In this document: piece by piece, positions 16,701 to 24,270 of the stretch
Layout: each line of letters opens with the position of its first letter
Numbering within the stretch: position 1 is the first letter of the stretch
Origin: a virus
Direction: 5' to 3' (one strand)
DNA length: 27,511 nucleotides
Virus record (IMG/VR): IMGVR_UViG_3300010885_046063
Location: 1 to 27,511 of that record
Made by a program: the position numbers and the translations under genes
Notes under the pieces: generated by a model
Seen by the model: the letters and a program-made list of their open reading frames with translations, nothing else
What the model was told of the DNA's origin: nothing
Database searches by the model: none

Positions 16701-19700
16701 AACGACAAGAGCATTAGTGGCCCAACTGACTTTTTTGGCTATAGCGTTGACATAAACGGTGCTGAAGACAAAATTTATGTTGGCGCACCCTACGCTGATG
16801 TTTACGATAATACGCTACAGAAATTCGTCAACAATTCTGGACGTGTTGTTGCCTATTATTTGAACAGTGGGTATTTTCAGTTTATGCAACGAATTGAACC
16901 CACCGATGTCAAAGTCAATGGTGAATTTGGTACTGCTGTTAAGTCTTGTAAAAATGATCGTTCACTGTTTGTAGGAGCCCCGGGTGTTAGCTTCCCTGAC
17001 ACATATAGATCAGGACAAGTTTACAGATTTGACAATACAGGACAAATTTTAGGTACTATATCTACTAAAACAGTGACTGGCAATTTACCTTTGTCTGGTA
17101 CTATTGTAATCAACGGTGTTGAACTTATAGTCAGTGGTGACATCAACAATGTCAAACGTCAAATCGACTCGGCTGCAATACCCTATATTGACACTGCAAT
17201 TAGTAATTCTGTATTAACTATCAGTTCAAGATCGCTAGTTGAATTTAACAAATTAACTGTACTGCCTGGTATTGGTGAAGCATACAGTGAGCTAGGGCTA
17301 AGTTTCTTAACTGAAACACAGGTTATTCCCAATCCCATAAACAGGAATCTCAGTAGGTTTGGTGATGAGTTAGATTTAAGCAACAACGACACCCAACTTT
17401 TTGTTAGTTCTCCTCATGCCACTACTATATTAGATACTGTATTTGACAGTGAAAGTTGTAGTTTTGATGCAACTGCTACTATATTCCGTGATCAAGAAGC
17501 AGACAGTGGTAGTGTTTGTGTGTTTGAATTTATCAAACCACTAACTCCTACTGCCAGTAATTTAGGTAGTTATATATTTGGGCAACAACTAGAATCAGCA
17601 GCAATTAGTCCCGGGGATCTATTTGGTTCGTCTCTAGCAATTGCTAATGAAACTGTATTTGTTGGCGCACCTGGCGACGATATACTGTATGGTACTGACG
17701 ATCGTGGACGAGTGCAGATATTTAAAAATCCCGATATTAAGTCGCTGTGGAGTCGAGTCAAATCCAGCGATGTATTAGTTAATGTAGATGCTATTAATCA
17801 AGCATACCTCTACAACAAAAAGACCAATACAATCGCTGTTACATTAGACATTGTTGATCCTATTAAAGGTCGTATATTGGGCATTGCTCGACAAGATATA
17901 GACTATATAGAATCTCAAGACCCTGCTACTTATAACAGAAGCAGTGGGCTTGATGCATTAGGTGAAGCTAGAATCAGCGAAAACAATTATTGGGCAGATC
18001 AATATGTAGGTCGTTATTGGCTTGACACTAGCCAAACTAGATTTGTTGACTATGAACAACAAGATGTTGTTTATAGAAAAGCCAACTGGAATCGTTTATT
18101 TGACAACAGTGTAGTGCGGGTATATCAATGGATAGCGTCTGATGTATTACCTAGTACATACAGCAGTTACTATGCAGGTGAACCCAAATATCCTTATGAT
18201 GAATCATATGTGGTATCTTATTCTACAGATAAAAGCACTGGCGGCTCACGAGCTACTTACTACTATTGGGTTAGAAACTACAATATCATCCCTACGAATA
18301 AAGGACTAAGTACTACTTCGATTGAAGAATATATTGCAAATCCTAAAGCGTCAACAATTCCTTACATTGCATTTTATTCGCCGACTGCGTTTGGATTATA
18401 CAATGTTGACAACTATATTTCTGGCGATGATACAGTATTGCATATTGATTATGATATTGAACAAAATGATCGAGTTATCCACAGTGAATACGAACTAGTA
18501 CAAGAAAACAACAGTACCAGCAATCCTCCAGCAAGAATACTAAAGAAGTTTATCGACAGTTTGTCTGGGCTTAACTCGATCAATGATCTAGTGCCAGATC
18601 CTGGTCTTAAAGTGTCTGAACGTTATGGTCTTGGTATTAGACCTAGACAAACGCTGCTAATTGATCGTACGGCTGCACTTGATGTTTTGGTTAAACAAGC
18701 CAATGCCATATTAGTTCATTTATTTTCCGCTGAACGTATTGTTGGCACCGACTTTTTCTATAATCAGGGCACACAAGATGCTCGATCCTATTGGCGTTAT
18801 GCTACATGGACAGCTGAAGGGTATGATATTACAACCAAACCACAATACACTGTTGCTAAATTTGCTGATCTTGAAAGAAAAACATATGCGGTTGGCACTA
18901 TAGTAAAAGTGACCAATGACGGTGATCGTTTTGCTATTGTGCAAATAACTGACACTGGATTTGATTTGCAAGCACAAGAACGTGGCACTATTGAACTGCT
19001 GCCTGCACTTTATCAAACCGTTCCGCAGCCTGCTGTTAGAAAATTACTAGACAGTTTATTCTACGAATTGTTGATTGAGGACTATGCAGTATATGCTAAC
19101 CAATTATTCTTTGGGTTGGTTAGATACACCCTGCGTGAGCAAAAGTATTTGGATTGGGCATTCAAGACCAGTTTCTTAACTGTTAATCACAATGTAACGC
19201 AATTTGAGCAATGGCCTAATTATCAACCTGATAATACCACATATTTGATGGATTATATCAACGAAGCCAAGCCTTATCATACTAAAATTCGTGAATATCG
19301 CCCTCGATACAACGGAGTTACTACAGCAGGTGTTACTGCTACTGACTTTGACTTACCGGCATTTTACGATGCGGCTCGAAGTATATTTAGATCTCCCTCG
19401 GGTGAAATTGCGGGTGATGCAACCTTATGGGATATTCAACCACAATATCAAGACTGGTATAATAATTATAAAAACGGCATAGTCTCTGTAAACATTAGTG
19501 TTGCTGGAACTGGTTATTATACTCCGCCGGTCTTGTCTGTTACTGGTGGTGGCGGGCTAGGTGCAGTCTTAGAAGCAGTAGTCAGTGGTGGAACAATTGT
19601 CAGTGTAATAGTCAAAGACACTGGACAAAACTATATCAGCACGCCCACTATAACTGTCTCTCGAGTGGGCACAGTTCAAAGATTAAACACTGGACTAGTT

Positions 19701-20951
19701 GCTGCTGCTTTGGAAAACAAAGCCAGGGGTATTGCTATAGATACAGTGCTTAATGCTGCGTTTGACATTATTGCGAATGGGTTTAAACTTGGGGATATGA
19801 ACAACAGTGGACTCGTCACATTTGATGATAGCCAACTTGTGCGTAGATACAGCACAAACAGTTTAACTGGGCCAGACTTAACACGAGTTAATGCCAAAAT
19901 GACTGCGATTGAGGCCTACGTAATTGATCATAACGGCACAAGCAGTTTAAATGTTGACGCTGTATTGGCTGCGAAATTAGATAATACAACCACTAGAAAA
20001 ATTCAAACACACTTGTTGTTTGATCGTATTGCTTATGCTCCTACCAATACCGACGTTGGATTTGATCTTCAATTGTTTGATGAGGACACATTTGACAGTG
20101 TTAATCCTAACGCTGCTAATCAAAACGCATTAGACCGAGCCAAACAGTACTATACCAGTAATCCAGGGGCTGCAGGACTAGACTACGCTCAACTATTCTC
20201 TGGGATTGAATTCCCTGGATATAACATTCAAGGTGTTAGCTACAATGCTGGTAGCGGGTTTGATGCTTATGCATACGAATCCGCTAATCCCTCTATAGGA
20301 TACAGCGGTGCCGGTGATCAAAACAATTTAGCTGACATGATTATTCAAGGCTCATACAGTGATTTTACTGGTACACGGGCTGAAGACATTGTATTTGATG
20401 GTGGCCAATATATTGACCCTGCACATAGTCATTCTCCAGAGGAACTAGTCCCGGGCATGATATTTGATACACTGGAAATTAGAGTGTTTCATAAGTTTGC
20501 AGGGTCTGCTACGCCCAATATAACATTTAGAATGTTTAAAAACCTACTCAATCAGTACAGTTACTATAGAATGAGCTCAACTAATGCTACCACACTCAGT
20601 CAACCGTTGTTGATTAGTGACACTGAAATCTCTGTTGTATCGGCTGTGGCTTTAGATGCGCCTAGCCCTACCAGTGCAACACCTGGAGTTATTTTTATAA
20701 AAGGCGAGCGCATTACTTATTTTGAACGAGACATTGTTAATAATAAACTACGTCGTATTCGGCGAGGAACGGTTGGTACAGGCGCACCGGCAGTGCATGC
20801 CAGTGGTACAGCAGTTGTTGGTGCAGGCGCTAGGCAAGCACTAATTGATGCACACACTACCGTTTGGTATAATCCAATTACTGGACTTGAAACTTCAACC
20901 ACTGACATAGCAAAATTCTTAAAAGAGCAACCACCGGTGTCTGTAACCTGA
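13776..20951 (+). CDS. Giant virion structural protein with FG-GAP propeller, CBM-like and dockerin-like modules
   Basis: 2391 residues, the largest gene here. Modules in order: an N-terminal domain (YVNWIADNL, ALGGYSTKRYLTILG); a CBM5/12-like motif at 358-398 (W, YSIGDIVKYK, YY, W); seven FG-GAP-like blades between about 757 and 1320 (for example FGFSFVLSANYLVIGAPG at 867 and FGSSLAIANETVFVGAPGDD at 1293); a Trp/Tyr-rich part with FEQWPNYQPD and DYINEAKPYHTKIREYRP (about 1810-1843); a Gly-rich beta module at 1901-1963 (GTGYYTPPVLSVTGGGG); a dockerin-like loop at 2004-2020 (LGDMNNSGLVTFDD); and a beta C-terminus with FIKGERITYFERD. These suggest a peripheral baseplate part that touches the cell surface. 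The start follows a late promoter. Function is inferred from context and modules, not from a recognised family. Confidence 0.6.
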   Translation: MALNNFRKSNVVVNGTVAANGTVARAAGYVNWIADNLRKNFRSTDTITKELAKTSVQLSYALGGYSTKRYLTILGEQSSPAATSNGILIPEDDYEIFLHKSQPTMQVIYSAVVVKKTNLGYSVSGYDTARPYFTIVPSVITNNSYGISVNGVGATVYNDYEDYTVDLPYNTEFNTIQQVVDFLVSYQRYLVSMGVLFVDTSPTLKETLNFVLSAKEFLTWHQQGWKENNLIVLSPVADTLKINLLSGTTDRIQNNKLSSRVLDQNFNIVDNKDLDVNRYDNFTSIFCKRATTIGLAVLDVVEYEHQIVFNNITQFNDILYQPELGSRQPRLKISGTKTDNWAGTLDVPGFIVNFSTVDNWSADQVYSIGDIVKYKIFYYVALESNTGLTFNTSVWQQIDYNSINQTLLPNLATMAAQGKDYYNVNTVNINESIDSHARGLIGFRARSYFNDLGIDSVSQTKFYQGFIRNKGALPSLSALKNVNFGKLYNTASIYEDWAFRVGEYGGTDINQSIEIALQEQYFSTNPGIGELGSVQEYTGSQLITLNDFYKKPVNFTTDEFAEEFLAYREDSIRSAGYVDPDDVNATVFDIQDLSASALLPDIYPGYVIWCALDYTRSWNVYRVSDTGLTFKEISNALNQQLMIEFKDIHLLSVGDIVAVKNFSDLIDGFYRVDATPTIDSIIVTTTQSLLGFVSTTGTGVFYKLIGLRYANIENSVEFTPQNNWRENEKIWIDNYDEAGKWAVLEKHSPWNVDSTTLYSTTVSGFGGSLATESTGTYLIAGTSNKKVLVYKKNATTGAYNTIQTLTNSYTGNVSFGANVDYYDSILAVGDLRFANSGAILLYQKNATTDQFEIGQFIAPVLSNTSQFGFSFVLSANYLVIGAPGINTIYIYKKQSQPEYTLSVPKPNDNIPLNSTVTLAITPTASDSIILITTAGNVISPRTYSITGATITFSVTPTIGYTVYQRSYYFKQYQIINDKSISGPTDFFGYSVDINGAEDKIYVGAPYADVYDNTLQKFVNNSGRVVAYYLNSGYFQFMQRIEPTDVKVNGEFGTAVKSCKNDRSLFVGAPGVSFPDTYRSGQVYRFDNTGQILGTISTKTVTGNLPLSGTIVINGVELIVSGDINNVKRQIDSAAIPYIDTAISNSVLTISSRSLVEFNKLTVLPGIGEAYSELGLSFLTETQVIPNPINRNLSRFGDELDLSNNDTQLFVSSPHATTILDTVFDSESCSFDATATIFRDQEADSGSVCVFEFIKPLTPTASNLGSYIFGQQLESAAISPGDLFGSSLAIANETVFVGAPGDDILYGTDDRGRVQIFKNPDIKSLWSRVKSSDVLVNVDAINQAYLYNKKTNTIAVTLDIVDPIKGRILGIARQDIDYIESQDPATYNRSSGLDALGEARISENNYWADQYVGRYWLDTSQTRFVDYEQQDVVYRKANWNRLFDNSVVRVYQWIASDVLPSTYSSYYAGEPKYPYDESYVVSYSTDKSTGGSRATYYYWVRNYNIIPTNKGLSTTSIEEYIANPKASTIPYIAFYSPTAFGLYNVDNYISGDDTVLHIDYDIEQNDRVIHSEYELVQENNSTSNPPARILKKFIDSLSGLNSINDLVPDPGLKVSERYGLGIRPRQTLLIDRTAALDVLVKQANAILVHLFSAERIVGTDFFYNQGTQDARSYWRYATWTAEGYDITTKPQYTVAKFADLERKTYAVGTIVKVTNDGDRFAIVQITDTGFDLQAQERGTIELLPALYQTVPQPAVRKLLDSLFYELLIEDYAVYANQLFFGLVRYTLREQKYLDWAFKTSFLTVNHNVTQFEQWPNYQPDNTTYLMDYINEAKPYHTKIREYRPRYNGVTTAGVTATDFDLPAFYDAARSIFRSPSGEIAGDATLWDIQPQYQDWYNNYKNGIVSVNISVAGTGYYTPPVLSVTGGGGLGAVLEAVVSGGTIVSVIVKDTGQNYISTPTITVSRVGTVQRLNTGLVAAALENKARGIAIDTVLNAAFDIIANGFKLGDMNNSGLVTFDDSQLVRRYSTNSLTGPDLTRVNAKMTAIEAYVIDHNGTSSLNVDAVLAAKLDNTTTRKIQTHLLFDRIAYAPTNTDVGFDLQLFDEDTFDSVNPNAANQNALDRAKQYYTSNPGAAGLDYAQLFSGIEFPGYNIQGVSYNAGSGFDAYAYESANPSIGYSGAGDQNNLADMIIQGSYSDFTGTRAEDIVFDGGQYIDPAHSHSPEELVPGMIFDTLEIRVFHKFAGSATPNITFRMFKNLLNQYSYYRMSSTNATTLSQPLLISDTEISVVSAVALDAPSPTSATPGVIFIKGERITYFERDIVNNKLRRIRRGTVGTGAPAVHASGTAVVGAGARQALIDAHTTVWYNPITGLETSTTDIAKFLKEQPPVSVT

Positions 20952-20957
20952 TAAATA
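20950..20957 (+). promoter_or_regulatory. T4-type late promoter motif (GATAAATA), leaderless geometry
   Basis: GATAAATA overlaps the TGA stop (20949-20951) of the giant gene. With the T4 spacing of octamer at -13 to -6, the first transcribed base would be 20963, which is the A of the next gene's ATG. The match is 7 of 8 to TATAAATA, the same as the motif at 379-386. Confidence 0.55.
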
Positions 20958-20962
20958 TTCTT

Positions 20963-21592
20963 ATGAAACCCACACAAGATTCCCTATTTGACCAAAGCGG
21001 CATTTATGCTGAAGGGCATATCAAAATTTTTGATCCTGACAGCCAAGAAGTGTATGTTGATAAAAGAAATGCCATACATTTTGAAAATTTCAGTGAAGCA
21101 CTGGCGTTAAGCATAGGGAACAAAGGCACTGGCTTTATTCACGAATTGCATTTAGGCAACGGTGGTACTAGTGTAGATCCCACTGGCGTTATAACTTATC
21201 TGCCGCCAAATACCAATGGCTCAACAACAGATCTCTATAACAAGACCTACTATAAAGTAGTTGATTCTAACAGTGCATACAACACAGATACTAATAAAAA
21301 TTACATAACTGTGCGCCACATTCCTGGCAAATATTATTCAGACATTGTAATAACTACTACACTGGACTACGGCGAGCCCAGCGATCAAGCAGTTTTTGAT
21401 AATTCAGCCAATTTAGACAATATCTATGTATTTGACGAGCTGGGTTTAAAATCTTGGGGCGGAGCTGTTGGGACCGGCAAGCTGTTAACCCATGTTATTT
21501 TCCACCCAGTGCAAAAAAGTCTTAATCGATTAATTCAAATTGATTATACTATTAGAGTACAGTCATTAACTAATCTTACCAGTCAGCTATGA
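20963..21592 (+). CDS. Conserved-looking virion protein preceding the fibre genes
   Basis: 209 residues, soluble. The N-terminal region reads LFDQSGIYAEGHIKIFDPDSQEVYVDKRNAIHFENFSEAL (about 8-47), followed by ELHLGNGGTSVDPTGVITYLPP (115-140 region by eye, earlier half) and a C-terminal beta stretch (YVFDELGLKSWG, LLTHVIFHPVQKSLNRLIQIDYTIRV). The N-terminal pattern reminds me of small structural proteins of other T4-like aquatic phages that sit beside fibre genes, but I cannot name the family. A baseplate attachment or outer-wedge role (the T4 gp8-gp10 region) is plausible by position only. The start is supported by the promoter geometry, though no Shine-Dalgarno can be transcribed from that promoter. 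Its TGA overlaps the next ATG (ATGA). Confidence 0.55.
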   Translation: MKPTQDSLFDQSGIYAEGHIKIFDPDSQEVYVDKRNAIHFENFSEALALSIGNKGTGFIHELHLGNGGTSVDPTGVITYLPPNTNGSTTDLYNKTYYKVVDSNSAYNTDTNKNYITVRHIPGKYYSDIVITTTLDYGEPSDQAVFDNSANLDNIYVFDELGLKSWGGAVGTGKLLTHVIFHPVQKSLNRLIQIDYTIRVQSLTNLTSQL

Positions 21593-22704
21593 GTTATATT
21601 ATAAATCGTACCAACCCAGATGCAACGGGGTTCACTGTTAGTGACGGTGTTATTGACAACACATCAACATCTGTTGCACTAGTTGGGCGCGGGTATACTG
21701 GTTGGGGCGAAGCGTTCAATGAAAATTTCATCGGACTATTGGAAAACTTTGCATCTACTAGCCCGCCCCGCAATTCTATCACTGGGCAAATTTGGTACGA
21801 TGCTAGCACTTCTGCACTTAAATATTTTGATGGCACTGCGTATCGATCTGTTACTGCGCTGCCAACAATTGCTAACGGTAGCAATGGTTATTTGTATAAT
21901 ACCAACGGCACACTGTCTTGGGCCTCAACCGCAACCGGTAATATTGGCATTACCAATTTAAATGATATTGTGCTGAATACTGTTCAAGATGGACAAGTAC
22001 TCAAATACGACAGCACTTTGTCAAAATGGACCAATAAAGCCGACAGTACTGCATTGAGTAATAGTTTTGCGTCCATTGTAGTCGCCAACAATCCCACTGT
22101 AGTTGCTGACAGTCCGGTCGACTCACTAACACTGGTTGCAGGCAACAATGTAACTATCACAACCGATGCTAACACAGACAGTGTCACTATCAGTGCTGAT
22201 GTGGTTGCTACACAATCAAACAGTTTTAGTACTATTGCAGTTTCGGGACAGTCAAATGTAGCAGCTGGCAGTTCTACTGCCACGTTAACGCTTGTTAAAG
22301 GTACAGGTATTGACATTACTACAAGTTCTGGGTCTAATGCTATTACAATTGCTTCTACTTATGTTAGCCCAATAGTTGCTATGTTGAGATTTAGTGTATC
22401 ACCATATGGGACTAACTCCGCTACGCCTGTTACCATTGCTGATATGTTTAATATTGGTGCTACTGTGGTAAGAAATAGTATTGGATTGTATACTATAACA
22501 TTTACAACCCCGTTGCCCAACGTTAATTACATTGTAAGTGTTAATTTAGGGTACCAAGCTGTCCCTGATACATCTCGAGACAATTTGACTTATTTTATTT
22601 TGAATCAAACTGCGGCATCGTTTAAAATTTATATAAATGATTGTCATAATGAAAGTCCAACCCCTGCAGATGTGCAATTTTTATCTGTTATTGTTTTTAA
22701 CTAA
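21589..22704 (+). CDS. Tail fibre-like protein, paralogue 1
   Basis: 371 residues, starting in the 4-bp ATGA overlap with the 209-aa gene. Residues 1-82 are the N-terminal module shared with the next two genes (YIINRTNPD, LVGRGYTGWGEAFNENFIGLLENFAS, TGQIWYD, ALKYFDG), probably the part that docks on the baseplate. Residues 101-148 hold a module also seen in the second paralogue (YLYNTNGTLSW, DGQVLKYDSTLSKW). Two shaft-like beta repeats follow (NSFASIVV at 158 and NSFSTIAV at 211, each with LTLV and G-x-x-I/VTIT strands). The C-terminal 115 residues form a different beta domain (AMLRFSV, YTITFTTPLPNVNYIVSVNLG). This domain order is usual for short fibres with a variable tip. The receptor is unknown. 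Confidence 0.7.
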   Translation: MSYIINRTNPDATGFTVSDGVIDNTSTSVALVGRGYTGWGEAFNENFIGLLENFASTSPPRNSITGQIWYDASTSALKYFDGTAYRSVTALPTIANGSNGYLYNTNGTLSWASTATGNIGITNLNDIVLNTVQDGQVLKYDSTLSKWTNKADSTALSNSFASIVVANNPTVVADSPVDSLTLVAGNNVTITTDANTDSVTISADVVATQSNSFSTIAVSGQSNVAAGSSTATLTLVKGTGIDITTSSGSNAITIASTYVSPIVAMLRFSVSPYGTNSATPVTIADMFNIGATVVRNSIGLYTITFTTPLPNVNYIVSVNLGYQAVPDTSRDNLTYFILNQTAASFKIYINDCHNESPTPADVQFLSVIVFN

Positions 22705-22712
22705 TTACTAAT

Positions 22713-24230
22713 ATGGCCTATATACTTAATAAAACTGATGGGACTGCACTGGTCACAGTTGCTGATAATACTACAACTGGGTCAACCTATTCGGTTAAGT
22801 TTATTGGTAAAAACTATTTGTCCTACGGCGAGGATCTCAATGAAAGTCTGCTGCATTTACTAGAGAACTCAGCTAGTACTAGTGCAAATCGCCCAGCAAA
22901 TCCAGTTGTGGGGCAGACTTGGTATAATAAAACAGATGGCAATTTGTATGTGTGTTATCAAGAAGCAGTGGGTGTTACTGCTGCTCGTTTTAAAGCACTA
23001 GCAAAATCAAACTTTGGTGCAACTACCCCAGCTAATCCAGTTGCTGGTGACATTTGGTTTGATTCAACTAATGGCGTACTAAAGATCTATATTGATTCAA
23101 CTACAGGTTGGACTACTATTGGCCCAGCCAAAGCAGACTGGACGCAAACTACTAGTACAGCACCAGATTTTATTAAAAACAAGCCCACTAGTTTCCCTGC
23201 AGCACTAACTATCAATTGCAACAGCGTATTAGTAAAAGCAACTCCAACCAGTATTAATTTTGTTGGCACAGGAGTTACTGCATTAGAGTCTAACGGAGCA
23301 GTAACGCTTAATATTCCCAGTGGTGGGGGAGCCTCCTTGCCTGTTAATGCTACAGGATATTTGTATAACAATGGCACTGGCACACTGACTTGGGGATCCT
23401 TAACACCATCTACTGCATTAGCTAATTTGTCTGATGTTGATACTGCTGGTCTAGCTGTAGGAAACGTGTTAAAATATACCACAGTCAGTGGTGTTAGTAA
23501 ATGGCGTCCTGCTGCAGGAACAGCGGCTAGTACCAGTTTCACACTAGCTACCACAAATGGCAGTGAAAAGAGCATGGGTGTAGTACTGACTCCCGGTACT
23601 TGGCAAGTGATACTAGACACCCGATTAACTACTATCGATGACTATAATCAAGACGTTAATTTAACACAATCAGCAACAGTAGGATCTATTACAGTAACTA
23701 CCAATATTAGAACATATCGAGCTGGGGGGTCAGGGCATGGCCGCCAAGGACTTGGTGCATCTGACATAGCAGTTGGTGAATTTACTATCACGGTTGATAC
23801 TGCTGTTACTATGTCAATGGCAGCCGCGGCACCTGGTGATGCTAGACTACAATCTCCTGTAGGGTCTACATTAACAGTATCAAAAATTGCTTCAACCGAT
23901 GCCCAAAATCTCTACAGCGGCACTATGCCTACTTTTACAGTAGCATCCTCATCAGGAATAGGTGTAGGCCAAACTTGGCAGAATGTTACTAATGGTCGTG
24001 CTACGGACACCTCTTACCAAAATACAACTGGAAAACCCATAATGGTTGTTGTCCTGCCTGCTAGTTATAACATCGTAACTTTGTTTGTTAGCTCAGACAA
24101 CGTTAATTGGGTTAATATTGGTATTGGATCTGCTTTTGCTAGCTCAGACAACAGTATAGGTGCGATAGTTCCTGTCCAGCATTGGTATAAAACTAGCGGA
24201 AACCATAGAAATTGGGCAGAATTGAGGTAA
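22713..24230 (+). CDS. Tail fibre-like protein, paralogue 2
   Basis: 505 residues. The N-terminal module (MAYILNKTDGTALVTVADN, FIGKNYLSYGEDLNESLLHLLENSAST, NPVVGQTWYNKTDGNLYV) matches its neighbours. A second copy of the last element occurs at about 107-127 (NPVAGDIWFDSTNGVLKIYI). A middle module (YLYNNGTGTLTW, LANLSDVDTAGLAVGNVLKY, 217-255) is shared with paralogue 1. The C-terminal 100 residues (VGQTWQNVTNGRATDTSYQNTTGKPIMV ... NWAELR) resemble a tip domain I recall from other phage fibres with GVGQTWQ and a terminal W-x-ELR. Eight bases separate it from the preceding stop. A promoter is not visible, so it is likely read from upstream. Confidence 0.72.
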   Translation: MAYILNKTDGTALVTVADNTTTGSTYSVKFIGKNYLSYGEDLNESLLHLLENSASTSANRPANPVVGQTWYNKTDGNLYVCYQEAVGVTAARFKALAKSNFGATTPANPVAGDIWFDSTNGVLKIYIDSTTGWTTIGPAKADWTQTTSTAPDFIKNKPTSFPAALTINCNSVLVKATPTSINFVGTGVTALESNGAVTLNIPSGGGASLPVNATGYLYNNGTGTLTWGSLTPSTALANLSDVDTAGLAVGNVLKYTTVSGVSKWRPAAGTAASTSFTLATTNGSEKSMGVVLTPGTWQVILDTRLTTIDDYNQDVNLTQSATVGSITVTTNIRTYRAGGSGHGRQGLGASDIAVGEFTITVDTAVTMSMAAAAPGDARLQSPVGSTLTVSKIASTDAQNLYSGTMPTFTVASSSGIGVGQTWQNVTNGRATDTSYQNTTGKPIMVVVLPASYNIVTLFVSSDNVNWVNIGIGSAFASSDNSIGAIVPVQHWYKTSGNHRNWAELR

Positions 24231-24270
24231 TAACGAATATGGTGTTTTTAATGTCAAGGATAGCATAACA

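Noticed and set aside
23087-23620. A 177-codon minus-strand frame antisense to fibre paralogue 2
   Set aside because: Composition is Val/Ala/Pro/Leu rich, as expected from the reverse of Thr/Ala/Gly/Asn codons, with no family motif.
24239-24268. A nine-codon frame before paralogue 3 (ATGGTGTTTTTAATG start) that might be a leader peptide
   Set aside because: No ribosome site precedes it and nothing suggests attenuation; the real gene has its own AAGGA.
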